From an uncultured Pelagibacteraceae bacterium (GTDB lineage Bacteria; Pseudomonadota; Alphaproteobacteria; Pelagibacterales; Pelagibacteraceae): a stretch of DNA of 48,832 nucleotides. Below the pieces are notes generated by a model that saw nothing but the letters and a program-made list of their open reading frames with translations, was not told where the DNA came from and did no database searches. The translations under genes and the position numbers were made by a program. Positions 19,023-27,870 of the stretch are shown piece after piece. The stretch spans positions 1 through 48,832 of the forward strand of contig CACIWH010000003.1 of the NCBI GenBank assembly GCA_902590295.1. The letters are read 5' to 3'. The number at the start of each line of letters is the position of its first letter. Positions within the stretch are counted from its first letter, which is position 1.

Positions 19023-20539
19023 TTAATTCTTTTTAAAAAAAAAATTAAACTAGTATAAAAAAATACTAAACAAAAGAAAATCTTGTTACCATAAATACTA
19101 AAGAATGTGGGAAAAGCCCTAGAAATTGAATTAATTTCAATGCTTCCCTTTTCGGTTGAGTCAATTGTTTGGATAATTCTACCATTTAAATTTACGTGGG
19201 CTGAAATTCCATTGTTAGCAACTCTTAAAACGTCTTTACCTTCCTCGATTGATCTAAATATTGAATGAGAAAAGTGTTGAATTGGTCCTATACTGTTCCC
19301 AAACCAACCATCCTCTGAAATATTTAAAATAAAATCATAGTCTTTTTTATTTCTATTTAGTTGTCCAGAAAATATTATTTCATAGCAAATTAATGGTAAA
19401 AAAGAAAATGAATTAATTTTCAAAATATTTCTCTCGGTTGATGAGCTAAATGATCTGTATCCATGTGTTATTTTTTTTAAACCAAAATTACTTAAAAATT
19501 TTTCAAAGGGTAGAAATTCGCCAAAAGGAACAAGATTGTTTTTATCATATTTATTTTCTAGCTTAAATTCTTTATTGAATATTGCTAGTGAATTAAATAT
19601 TTTTACTCCATCATCTATTGTAATACCTAAAATTATTTTTGACTTATCAGTTAGCTGACTAGAAATTTGACTAAAATTATTATCTACTTTATTTAATTCA
19701 TTATTATTTAACATTCCCTCTGGAAAAATTAATAGCATATCTTTATTAAGTGGATAACTTATTTCAATCAATTCATTGATTTTTTTATCTATAGGCTCAT
19801 CAACAAAAAATCTCTCTATATTAAACTTAGGTGAAATAAGTTTTATTGTCGGATATATTCGTTTCTTTTCTACCTGTTTAAACTTTTCAATTCTATAATT
19901 TCCATAATAAGAGTTAAATAGTAAAATTGTAATTGCAAATAATAGAAAACTAAATTTTTTTATTATATTAATATTGAAAAAAAATATTATTGGCAAACAA
20001 TAGAAAGTGATAACTATCAAATTTAAAGAATAAGTACCAATTAAATTAAGTATTTGTAATGAACTATTAAACTCTATCAAACTAAATGAAATTAAATTCC
20101 AAGGAAATCCACCAAAAACCGTTCCTCTTAAATATTCAACAACAGATAATGTAAGTGAAAAAATAAGGACTGAACTAAAATTCATTTCGATTTTAAGGAT
20201 TTTTAGCAACCAAGAAAATAGTCCGTAAAATACCGACAATAAAGAAGGAATTAATACAATAGATAAAATAATTAAATTTTTAAAGTTTTCATCAAACTTT
20301 AAAGAATTTGAAATCCAATACAGACTGGATAAAAAATATCCAAATCCGTAAAACCATCCAACCCAAAAACTGTTAATTATATTTTTATCAATATTTTTAA
20401 CAAAAATATAAAATAAAAAGGGTAAAGAAAAAAAATTTAAAAAAAAATAATTATATGGAGGTAAGCTAAATGAAGAAATAGTACCTAAAATAAGTAAAAT
20501 GATAATTACCAATAATTTATTATTAAAAATTTTTTCCAA
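19019..20539 (-). CDS. lnt: Apolipoprotein N-acyltransferase
   Basis: Adds the third acyl chain to the N-terminal cysteine of lipoproteins in the inner membrane. 506 aa. About six to seven hydrophobic segments in the first 215 residues, a periplasmic carbon-nitrogen hydrolase domain (about 225-480) with a Glu-Lys-Cys triad ([34 protein letters not shown]), and a last C-terminal helix. It lies 1 bp behind ybeY; corC, often found between ybeY and lnt, is absent. Confidence 0.94.
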   Translation of the reverse strand: MEKIFNNKLLVIIILLILGTISSFSLPPYNYFFLNFFSLPFLFYIFVKNIDKNIINSFWVGWFYGFGYFLSSLYWISNSLKFDENFKNLIILSIVLIPSLLSVFYGLFSWLLKILKIEMNFSSVLIFSLTLSVVEYLRGTVFGGFPWNLISFSLIEFNSSLQILNLIGTYSLNLIVITFYCLPIIFFFNINIIKKFSFLLFAITILLFNSYYGNYRIEKFKQVEKKRIYPTIKLISPKFNIERFFVDEPIDKKINELIEISYPLNKDMLLIFPEGMLNNNELNKVDNNFSQISSQLTDKSKIILGITIDDGVKIFNSLAIFNKEFKLENKYDKNNLVPFGEFLPFEKFLSNFGLKKITHGYRSFSSSTERNILKINSFSFLPLICYEIIFSGQLNRNKKDYDFILNISEDGWFGNSIGPIQHFSHSIFRSIEEGKDVLRVANNGISAHVNLNGRIIQTIDSTEKGSIEINSISRAFPTFFSIYGNKIFFCLVFFYTSLIFFLKRIK

Positions 20540-20540
20540 T

Positions 20541-20981
20541 TTAAAAGTTAAGTTGTTTAAATATTAAATTTTCTTTTTTATTCATTTTTTTATAGTCACG
20601 GTTTTTTAAGTGATCATAACCACTTAAGTGTAAATATCCATGTATCCACATCTTGTCTAATTCGTGGTCAAAGAAGGATTTATGAGATCTTTGATTTACT
20701 ATCTCATAACTAATAGCTATATCTCCAAGATAAATTTTATCCTTTAATTTAATAGGCAATGGAAAAGATAAAACATCGGTTGGTTTATTTACCATTCTAA
20801 ATTTATTATTTAATTTTTTCATTTTAGTATTACTAGTTAAAAAGATTGTAAATTCTTTTATATTTTTTTTAGAATTTAAATAAGAATTCAATTTTTTTTG
20901 TTTTAATTTAAAGTAATTTTTTATATTTTTGATTTTTTTTGTCCATTTTGGATAGTCTACTACAACATGGATTTTAATCAT
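20541..20981 (-). CDS. ybeY: Endoribonuclease YbeY
   Basis: Zinc-dependent single-strand RNase for 16S rRNA 3'-end maturation and ribosome quality control. The family zinc motif HGYLHLSGYDH is intact and is preceded by LNNKFRMVNKPTDVLSFPL, typical of the fold. 146 aa, normal length. Its start overlaps the phoH end by 8 bp, the usual phoH-ybeY pairing. Confidence 0.94.
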   Translation of the reverse strand: MIKIHVVVDYPKWTKKIKNIKNYFKLKQKKLNSYLNSKKNIKEFTIFLTSNTKMKKLNNKFRMVNKPTDVLSFPLPIKLKDKIYLGDIAISYEIVNQRSHKSFFDHELDKMWIHGYLHLSGYDHLKNRDYKKMNKKENLIFKQLNF

Positions 20982-21975
20982 TTTTAGGATTTTGGTCAGA
21001 GTAAGCTTTTACAATTTTTGATACTAAGGGATGTCTTACAACATCAGTATGATCAAAATCTACTATTGATATTTCATTTAAATGTTCGAGTATCTTTTTT
21101 GACCTTTTGAGACCTGACAAAGATTTATTGGGTAAATCTATTTGTGATGGATCGCCATTAATTACAATTTTAGAATTTTCTCCGATTCTTGTTAAAAACA
21201 TTTTTATTTGAGTATCAGTAGCATTTTGAGCTTCGTCTAAAATAGCAAATGAATTTTTTAGTGTTCTACCTCTCATAAATGCTAAAGGAGCTATTTCAAT
21301 ATCACCAATCTCAATACGCTTTTGGATTTTTTCAAAATCTAACAAATCATAAAGGGCATCATATAATGGTCGTAAATATGGATCTACTTTTTCTCTCATA
21401 TCACCAGGTAAAAAACCAAGTCTTTCGCCAGCTTCAACCGCAGGCCTAGATAATATTATCCTTTCTATTTTTTTATCTAAAAGCATCGTTAAAGCAACAG
21501 CTACAGCTAAATATGTTTTACCTGTTCCTGCAGGTCCAGAGGAGATTATAATTTCACTATCTCTTAATGCTCTTACATATTTTTTTTGTTTCTCGGACCT
21601 TGGAATTACTGACTTTTTTGGGGTTTTGATAATGTATTCAATTTTATCTGTTTTTTCTTCAATCATAAATCTATTTACTGAAGAGATGATATCTTTTTTT
21701 TCAATAGCACCGTTATTTATAAATTGGTCAGACAAAAAAACAATTGCATTTTTAACAATTTCATTATTTTTTGGAGTACTTTTTACTAATATCGAATTTC
21801 CACGAGAATAAATACTTATGTTTGTAATTTTTTCCAAGTCTTTAAGATTGTTATTAAACTCACCAACAACACCCATTAATATTTCATTGTTTTTAAATAT
21901 AATACTTAATGTATTGTTCTCAGAGTAAACAAATTTTAAATCACTTGAAGCTTTTTTATTTAAGAAGTTATTCAA
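20974..21975 (-). CDS. phoH: PhoH-like ATPase
   Basis: 333 aa, PhoH family. The Walker A SSGPAGTGKTYLAVAVA lies near residue 145, the Walker B-like FAILDEAQNAT near 240, and GDPSQIDLP follows. The N-terminal about 110 residues are a KH-like nucleic-acid-binding part. The biochemical role is unsettled; it is coupled to YbeY (8-bp overlap) and often fused or adjacent to RNA-processing proteins, so RNA metabolism is the likely context. It starts 1 bp after miaB. Confidence 0.92.
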   Translation of the reverse strand: MNNFLNKKASSDLKFVYSENNTLSIIFKNNEILMGVVGEFNNNLKDLEKITNISIYSRGNSILVKSTPKNNEIVKNAIVFLSDQFINNGAIEKKDIISSVNRFMIEEKTDKIEYIIKTPKKSVIPRSEKQKKYVRALRDSEIIISSGPAGTGKTYLAVAVALTMLLDKKIERIILSRPAVEAGERLGFLPGDMREKVDPYLRPLYDALYDLLDFEKIQKRIEIGDIEIAPLAFMRGRTLKNSFAILDEAQNATDTQIKMFLTRIGENSKIVINGDPSQIDLPNKSLSGLKRSKKILEHLNEISIVDFDHTDVVRHPLVSKIVKAYSDQNPKND

Positions 21976-21976
21976 A

Positions 21977-23311
21977 TTAGGCCGCTCTCGTATTTTTATT
22001 TTCCTCTATTTTTCCAAATAAAGTATTACGATTAGTTTTTTCTATTTTAACATTAACTAATTTTCCAATATGCTTTTCCTCTCCTTCGAATATCACAGAA
22101 TTTAAATAAATATTTCTACCAAAATATTTATTCTGATTTTTTAACTTATTTTCAACTAAAACCTCAATCGACGATCCTATTAATGCTTTATTTTTTTTTG
22201 TTTGATTATCCTCTAAAATATTTTGAATTTTAATCAATCTTTTTTTCGCAGTCTCATATTCAACTGGAATTAGTTTTGATGCTGGAGTTCCGGGTCTAGC
22301 ACTAAAAATGAATGAGTAAGAATTTATAAATTTAATTTTTTTTATAAGATCTATCGTATCATTAAAATCAGAATCCATTTCACCAGGATAACCTATAATA
22401 AAATCACTAGAAAATTCTACATTATTATTTTTTTGTTTTATCATTTCATAAATTTCCAGGTATTTTTTTGCTTTATGATTTCTATTCATTAATTTTAGAA
22501 TTTTGTCTGAGCCGCTTTGAATAGGTAAATGAATAAATGGCATCAATTTTTTTGAACTGCTGTAACAATCAATTAAATCTTGCGTCATATCTCTTGGGTG
22601 TGATGTTGTGTATCTTATTCTTTTCAATTCTGTAATTTTGTCTAACTCTAATATTAAATCTGATAACTTATAATTTTTATTTACATCTCTGTAAAAATAA
22701 GCATTAACGTTTTGTCCCAATAAAGTCAGCTCTTTTGTTCCATTTCTTACTAAGTTCTCAGCCTCTTCAATAATTTTTCTAAATGGCCTAGAATACTCTG
22801 GTCCTCTAGTGTAAGGCACTACACAAAAGCTGCAAAATTTATCACATCCTTCCTGTATTGTTAAAAATGAAGATACTTTACTGTCATTATTTTTAATCTT
22901 ATCTAAATAATTAAATTTATTCTCTGTATCAAACTCTGTTAATTCCTCTTTCTTTTTAAAATTAAAGTCTTCAATAATTTTATTTATTTTGTGATATGAT
23001 TGAGGACCTATAACAATATCTATGTATGGCTCTCTCTTAATCATTTCGTTACTTTCTGCTTGAGCAACACAACCTGCAATAATTAGAATTGGTTTTTTTT
23101 TATTTTTATAATTTTTTCTAACTCTGCCTATTTCATCATAAACTTTTTCTTTTGACTTATCTCTAATGTGACAGGTATTTAATAAATAACAATCAGCATC
23201 TAGGTGATCATTTGTTTTTAAATAACCTATGTTCTTAACAGTATCATAAATACGGTTGGTATCGTATTCATTCATCTGGCAACCAAAAGTTTTAATGAAA
23301 ATTTTTTTCAC
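21977..23311 (-). CDS. miaB: tRNA-2-methylthio-N6-isopentenyladenosine-37 methylthiotransferase MiaB
   Basis: Radical-SAM enzyme with two [4Fe-4S] clusters that methylthiolates A37 of tRNAs. 444 aa. The N-terminal UPF0004 domain holds three cysteines (KTFGCQMNEYDTNR, LLNTCHIRDK, IIAGCVAQ). The radical-SAM core has CDKFCSFCVVPYTRG (CxxxCxxC). A C-terminal TRAM domain follows (about 380-440). It sits 2 bp behind fur. Confidence 0.96.
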   Translation of the reverse strand: MKKIFIKTFGCQMNEYDTNRIYDTVKNIGYLKTNDHLDADCYLLNTCHIRDKSKEKVYDEIGRVRKNYKNKKKPILIIAGCVAQAESNEMIKREPYIDIVIGPQSYHKINKIIEDFNFKKKEELTEFDTENKFNYLDKIKNNDSKVSSFLTIQEGCDKFCSFCVVPYTRGPEYSRPFRKIIEEAENLVRNGTKELTLLGQNVNAYFYRDVNKNYKLSDLILELDKITELKRIRYTTSHPRDMTQDLIDCYSSSKKLMPFIHLPIQSGSDKILKLMNRNHKAKKYLEIYEMIKQKNNNVEFSSDFIIGYPGEMDSDFNDTIDLIKKIKFINSYSFIFSARPGTPASKLIPVEYETAKKRLIKIQNILEDNQTKKNKALIGSSIEVLVENKLKNQNKYFGRNIYLNSVIFEGEEKHIGKLVNVKIEKTNRNTLFGKIEENKNTRAA

Positions 23312-23313
23312 AA

Positions 23314-23739
23314 CTAATCAGATTTATTTTTAACACAATAAAGTTCTAATTTAGAGTCAACTAATTTGTATCCATGTTTTTCCGCAATTCTTCTTTGAAT
23401 TTTTTCAATTTCCTCATTTGTAAATTCAATAATGTTTCCAGTTTTTATATCAATTAAGTGATTATGATCATCATTAAGCTCATACCTAGCTTTTCCATCC
23501 TTAAAATCGTGTTTCATTAAAATACCTGATTCTTCAAATAATTTTACAGTTCTATAGACTGTTGCAATACTTATCTTGTTATCTATGTCTGAAACTCTTT
23601 TATAAAGTTCATCAACATCTGGGTGATCTGACTCACCATAATTTTTTTTTGACTCTGATATAACTCTAGCAATAGTTCTTCTTTGGTCAGTCAGCTTCAC
23701 GCCTTTGGCTAAACATTTTTGCTCTATTGTATCTGTCAT
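23314..23739 (-). CDS. fur: Fur-family transcriptional regulator (Fur/Mur type)
   Basis: 141 aa. The winged helix (about 1-85) includes KLTDQRRTIARVI and KISIATVYRTVKLFEESGIL. The metal-binding half has YELNDDHNHLIDIKTGNIIEF and the FTNEEIEKIQRRIAEKHGY stretch. The CxxC zinc motif of E. coli Fur is missing, as in many alphaproteobacterial Fur/Mur proteins. It is the second Fur-superfamily regulator in the window beside Irr, and the natural candidate to bind the palindromes at 39115 and 39175. Whether it senses Fe or Mn cannot be told. Operon: tsaB-fur-miaB-phoH-ybeY-lnt-metK. Confidence 0.9.
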   Translation of the reverse strand: MTDTIEQKCLAKGVKLTDQRRTIARVISESKKNYGESDHPDVDELYKRVSDIDNKISIATVYRTVKLFEESGILMKHDFKDGKARYELNDDHNHLIDIKTGNIIEFTNEEIEKIQRRIAEKHGYKLVDSKLELYCVKNKSD

Positions 23740-23748
23740 AATATTATT

Positions 23749-24141
23749 TTAACTCATATAAAGTGGTTTAATCAAATTTTTTATTAATTTGTCTTTTTTT
23801 AGTAAGTCTAAAACTCTTGAATAGTTAGATTTTTCAACATCTTTTGATGAAAATCCATAAATTTTAAATTTATATATTAATTTAAGTGCTTTTAAGGTCG
23901 ACAATGAAGTTCTTATACTTGAATATTTTCCAGGACCTAGATTTACTAAAACTTTATCCACTATATCTAAAGCTACCATCTTTTTATTGAGAAATTTGAG
24001 TAAAAGAATTGCAAACTTATCGAAATTTTCTCTACTGTTTTCATAATCATTGGTATAGATTTTATTTTTATCTATGATTTTGAAAACTATTTTTTCATTT
24101 GCTGCATCAACAATTAAACTTTTTTTAATTTTATTTTTCAT
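23749..24141 (-). CDS. tsaB: Short TsaB-like protein (tRNA t6A synthesis)
   Basis: 130 aa against about 200-230 for typical TsaB. The N-terminal ASKHA strand (SLIVDAANEKIVFKII), the signature VNLGPGKYSSIRTSLSTLKALKL (compare GPGSFTGLRIGLATAKG) and the terminal PLYMS fit TsaB; much of the second lobe is missing. TsaB is the non-catalytic partner of TsaD in making threonylcarbamoyl-adenosine at position 37 of tRNAs. rimI, often next to tsaB, is absent. The 5' end overlaps the divergent deacetylase gene by 68 bp. The start cannot be moved inward without losing the first beta strand. Confidence 0.75.
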   Translation of the reverse strand: MKNKIKKSLIVDAANEKIVFKIIDKNKIYTNDYENSRENFDKFAILLLKFLNKKMVALDIVDKVLVNLGPGKYSSIRTSLSTLKALKLIYKFKIYGFSSKDVEKSNYSRVLDLLKKDKLIKNLIKPLYMS

Positions 24142-25132
24142 AAGCAGTTCTACTTTTGGCCAAGATAATGTTAAATATTATTCTAATGATCATGGCGTGG
24201 TATCTATCATGTACCACAGATTTAATGAAAATAAATATCCATCAACAAATATTAAAATAGATATATTTAAAAAGCAACTCGAACTAATTAAAAATAATAA
24301 TATAGAATATTATGACCCTTTGAAGTTTGATGCTGAATTTAATTATCCAAAAAAAGATAAGAAAATTTTAATTACTATCGATGATGCTTTTTTGTCCTTT
24401 TATAATAATGCTTGGCCCTTACTTAGAGAGAGAAAAATACCGTTTATATTGTTTGTTTCTACTGAACCAGTTGGAAAGCCAGGTTACATGGATTGGGAAC
24501 AAATCAAAGAGGTCTCAAGTTATGATTTTGCTCACATAGGTAATCACTCACATACACATGAATACTTATTAGAGTTTTCACATGATGCTTTTAAAAACGA
24601 TATAAAAAAATCAATAAAAATATTTAAAGAAAAATTAGGGTATAACCCAATTTTTTTTTCATATCCTTTTGGAGAATATAACTTAAAACAAACAAAATTT
24701 ATCGAAAATAATTTTAAGTATGGTTTTGGTCAACATTCTGGCGTAATTGATTTAACAAAAAATCGTTTTGAACTTCCAAGATTTCCTATAAATGAAAAAT
24801 ATGGTGATTTAAAAAGATTTGATTTTTTACTTAAATTGTTCCCTATACCATATAAAAGTATAAAACCTGAAGACAAATTTGTAAATAAAACAGAAAACCC
24901 ACCAATAGTTGAAATTGAATTTTTTAAAGAACAAAAGAATATTAAAAATATTAATTGTTTTTCAAATGAGGGAAATCAATGGAGAGACTCACTTATGAAA
25001 TTTGAGGAAAATGTCCTAAAAATTAATTTTAGAGAAAAATTTACATTTAGAAGAGGTAGGCTAAATTGCTCACTTAAAGACGGAGATATTTGGAGATGGT
25101 TGGGCATCCAAATGTCAGTTGATGTTGATTAA
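24074..25132 (+). CDS. Secreted polysaccharide deacetylase (NodB-type, CE4-like)
   Basis: 352 aa. Signal peptide about 1-29 (hydrophobic IKLFLILFFISSSTFG). The deacetylase domain (about 40-230) shows VSIMYHRF, the metal-binding aspartate motif as TIDDAF (usually TFDDG), the zinc histidines in NHSHTHEY and FFSYPFGEYN. Probably acts on N-acetylated cell-envelope glycans in the periplasm; substrate unknown. The C-terminal 110 residues are not recognisable. No other ATG, GTG or TTG gives an intact signal peptide, so the gene really overlaps the start of divergent tsaB. Its stop shares TTAA (25129-25132) with the convergent bax-like gene. Confidence 0.85.
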   Translation: MILKTIFSFAASTIKLFLILFFISSSTFGQDNVKYYSNDHGVVSIMYHRFNENKYPSTNIKIDIFKKQLELIKNNNIEYYDPLKFDAEFNYPKKDKKILITIDDAFLSFYNNAWPLLRERKIPFILFVSTEPVGKPGYMDWEQIKEVSSYDFAHIGNHSHTHEYLLEFSHDAFKNDIKKSIKIFKEKLGYNPIFFSYPFGEYNLKQTKFIENNFKYGFGQHSGVIDLTKNRFELPRFPINEKYGDLKRFDFLLKLFPIPYKSIKPEDKFVNKTENPPIVEIEFFKEQKNIKNINCFSNEGNQWRDSLMKFEENVLKINFREKFTFRRGRLNCSLKDGDIWRWLGIQMSVDVD

Positions 25133-26286
25133 ATCAAATTTTTATATTTAATACTTAAGGGCATTAGTTTTACCTCATCAAAATCTTTTAGAGAATTTTG
25201 ATTGATAATTTGTTTGAGTATTTTTGTATATTCTTTTCCAGTTTCGGCGTAATTATCCAATTGGTCAGCAAGTATTAAACTGTCTAATTCTTTGTTGTCA
25301 TCTCTTAATTGAGCCCTTAATTGTCTAAATTTTTTATAACTAGAGTGAGTATTTAAATTTCTTTGATAAGCTCTAACGGATGCTTTTAGTACTTTAAATT
25401 TCATAACTTTGTGTTTTGTGTCACTCTCAGCTCCAGCAGGCTTTATACCATCTCCAGACCATGTCCATTGACCAAATAATGCGTTTCCTTCTAATGCGAA
25501 CCTAGATGTTCCCCATCCTGTTTCTTTAGCAGCTTGTGCTATAGCAAGTGAGACTGGAACTATATCCATACGAATTTTTAGTGTAGGAATGTCTTTGTTT
25601 AAAACACCATACTGTTTGAATTTACGATTTAACCAATTTATCTCTTTCTTTGAATTTTTATTTTTGTTTAAAATACTAAATAATCTTTTTCTGTCTAATA
25701 TAATAAGATTATTTTCTTCCAGAATTAACGGCAAAATAATCTTAATAAATAAATTTTTTCTTTTTTTTGAACTTTCGATTTGCTTAATTTCATTTGGTAA
25801 CAATGAAAGTCTAATTGGTTTAACTTTTTTACTTTTTCTAACTTCATTAAGTGTATAATCTGTGTCTTTAAAAAGCTGCTCTATTGTAGATGCGCTTAAT
25901 CTAACTGTATCTTGTGGTAATTCCTCCAATTTAAAAACATCTTCTAGAATATTAGATAAATCTAATCCCTCATCTATTTTTGATTTATTTTCTAACTCAC
26001 CTCCTTCAAGAACTTTTGCAAATTTTTTATTTGATTCATTTATCTTGATATCTTTTACAGTCTTTGGATTAATTTCTGAAAATAAAGGTATTATAAAAGC
26101 TACTAGTATAATCAAAAAACTTGAAAATCCAGTTAAATACAAAGTCTTAAATTTTTCAAATCCAAATTTAAATGATGTTTTTTTTTTTACAATTATACCT
26201 TGTGAAGACAAGAACTTTTTTAGTTTTAAAAATTGATTTTCATTAAAATTTTTTTTTATCAATTTATTTAACAATATCTTTTTCAA
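25129..26286 (-). CDS. Bax-like N-acetylglucosaminidase-domain protein
   Basis: 385 aa. One transmembrane helix near residues 52-73 anchors a periplasmic C-terminal half. The glucosaminidase domain (about 235-360) matches E. coli Bax: VSLAIAQAAKETGWGTSRFA (candidate catalytic Glu), GNALFGQWTWSGDGI and YQRNLNTHSSYKKFRQLRAQ. Likely a peptidoglycan-cleaving or binding protein. The N-terminal tail and the linker (about 75-230) are low-complexity and unassigned. The ATG overlaps the nfuA stop by 4 bp. Confidence 0.82.
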   Translation of the reverse strand: MKKILLNKLIKKNFNENQFLKLKKFLSSQGIIVKKKTSFKFGFEKFKTLYLTGFSSFLIILVAFIIPLFSEINPKTVKDIKINESNKKFAKVLEGGELENKSKIDEGLDLSNILEDVFKLEELPQDTVRLSASTIEQLFKDTDYTLNEVRKSKKVKPIRLSLLPNEIKQIESSKKRKNLFIKIILPLILEENNLIILDRKRLFSILNKNKNSKKEINWLNRKFKQYGVLNKDIPTLKIRMDIVPVSLAIAQAAKETGWGTSRFALEGNALFGQWTWSGDGIKPAGAESDTKHKVMKFKVLKASVRAYQRNLNTHSSYKKFRQLRAQLRDDNKELDSLILADQLDNYAETGKEYTKILKQIINQNSLKDFDEVKLMPLSIKYKNLI

Positions 26287-26822
26287 ATGGCCTCAACTTC
26301 CTTTACTTCTGGTATATAATGACAAAGTAAATTTTGTACCCCTTGTTTCAAAGTTAACTCTGCACTTGGACAGCCTGAACATGCTCCTCGAAGTTCTACT
26401 CGGACTATGCCATTTTTAAATTCTTTAAATTTAATATCGCCTCCATCCCTAGCAACAGCCGGTCTAATTTTAGTTTCCAATATTTTAATAATTTGACCCT
26501 CCACAGTTGAAGTATCTAACTCTCTCGTTTCTTCTCTTTTTGAAATAACATTTTCATTTCCATTAGCAAAATAATCATTAATAAAAGATATAATAATATG
26601 TTTTAAATCCTCCCACTCAAACTCGTTCTGTTTATTTACAGAAATGAAGTTGTCAGAAAGAAAAACGCCTTTTACTCCATCTATTGAAAGTATATTTCTA
26701 ATAAGATCATTACTAGTTTTACTAATTTCTGTAATTTCTATCGGTCCAATTAAAGATACATTTTTCCCAGGAAGAAATTTTAATGAATTTGGATTAGGAG
26801 TTATTTCAGTTTGTACAAACAT
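26283..26822 (-). CDS. nfuA: NfuA-type iron-sulfur cluster carrier
   Basis: 179 aa. The N-terminal Nfu_N scaffold domain (about 1-88; FVQTEITPNPNSLKFLPG) and the C-terminal NifU domain (about 105-175) with the cluster-binding CxxC in RGACSGCPSAELTLKQGVQ. It accepts Fe-S clusters and passes them to client enzymes; MiaB and Nth in this window are plausible clients. It lies between trpS and the bax-like gene. Confidence 0.92.
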   Translation of the reverse strand: MFVQTEITPNPNSLKFLPGKNVSLIGPIEITEISKTSNDLIRNILSIDGVKGVFLSDNFISVNKQNEFEWEDLKHIIISFINDYFANGNENVISKREETRELDTSTVEGQIIKILETKIRPAVARDGGDIKFKEFKNGIVRVELRGACSGCPSAELTLKQGVQNLLCHYIPEVKEVEAI

Positions 26823-26867
26823 ACGATAAATATAAGTATTACATATAATTTTTAAAGCAAATAATAC

Positions 26868-27869
26868 TTAAAAACCAAATTTTTTCTTAATATCTTGTAT
26901 TTTTTTTGATGACAATTCATAAGCTTTTCCGCTACCATCATGTAATACTTGATCAATATAGGAAGGATCTTGGTTTAATTTTTTAATCTCTTTTGAAATC
27001 GGTAAAATTTTTTCAACTATAACTTCTGACAATTTTTCCTTAAAAAAAGAAAAGTTTTTATCTTTAAATTCGTTAAACAATAGATCAATTTTTTTTCCTG
27101 ATAAGGATGAATAAATCCCAATTAAATTCTCAATTTCAGGCCTAGACTTTAAATTGTTAATATTTGTTGGAAAGGGGCTAGTGTCTGTTTTTGCTTTTTT
27201 TATTTTATTAATTATTTCCGATTCTGAGTCAGTTAAGTTTATTCTGCTTAATTCGGATGGGTCTGATTTGCTCATTTTTTTTTTACCATCTTTTAAGCTC
27301 ATAATTCTTGCGAAGTTTCTTTGTATTAGTGGTTCTGGAATTTTAAAGAAATCAGGCGTACCAAAATCAGTATTAAATTTTTTTGAAATATCTCTAGCTA
27401 ATTCTAAGTGCTGTTTTTGATCTTCCCCTACGGGCACGTGAGTTGCATCATATAAAAGAATATCTGCAGCCATCAAAATAGGATAAATATAGAGACCAAC
27501 ACTTGCCTTTTCTTTGTCTTTTCCAGCTTTTTCTTTAAATTGTGTCATTCTATTTAACCAGCCCATTCTTGCGACGCAACTTAACAACCAAGATAACTCT
27601 GAATGAGCCGATACAGACGACTGATTAAAAATTATACTTTTTTTTGGATTAATTCCGCACGCTAAAAATGATGCAGCAGTTTCTCTGACATTTTGTTTTA
27701 AAATTTTAGGATCTTGTTTTATGGTAACAGCATGTAAATCAACTACACAAAATATACAGTCGTTATTTTCATTTTGTAGATCGACAAAGTTTTTTATTGC
27801 TCCGATATAGTTTCCTAAATGTAAATTACCAGTAGGCTGAACACCTGAAAAAATTTTTTTAACTCCCAT
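26868..27869 (-). CDS. trpS: Tryptophanyl-tRNA synthetase
   Basis: Class I aminoacyl-tRNA synthetase, 333 aa. FSGVQPTGNLHLGNYIGA contains the HIGH-type motif (HLGN), KKMSKSDPSEL the KMSKS loop, and LMAADILLYDATHVPVGEDQ the typical tryptophan pocket region. It follows murJ by 1 bp, an order conserved in alphaproteobacteria. Confidence 0.97.
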   Translation of the reverse strand: MGVKKIFSGVQPTGNLHLGNYIGAIKNFVDLQNENNDCIFCVVDLHAVTIKQDPKILKQNVRETAASFLACGINPKKSIIFNQSSVSAHSELSWLLSCVARMGWLNRMTQFKEKAGKDKEKASVGLYIYPILMAADILLYDATHVPVGEDQKQHLELARDISKKFNTDFGTPDFFKIPEPLIQRNFARIMSLKDGKKKMSKSDPSELSRINLTDSESEIINKIKKAKTDTSPFPTNINNLKSRPEIENLIGIYSSLSGKKIDLLFNEFKDKNFSFFKEKLSEVIVEKILPISKEIKKLNQDPSYIDQVLHDGSGKAYELSSKKIQDIKKKFGF

Positions 27870-27870
27870 A

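Noticed and set aside
19000..19030. SAM riboswitch in front of metK
   Set aside because: metK starts inside the lnt stop codon, leaving no leader.
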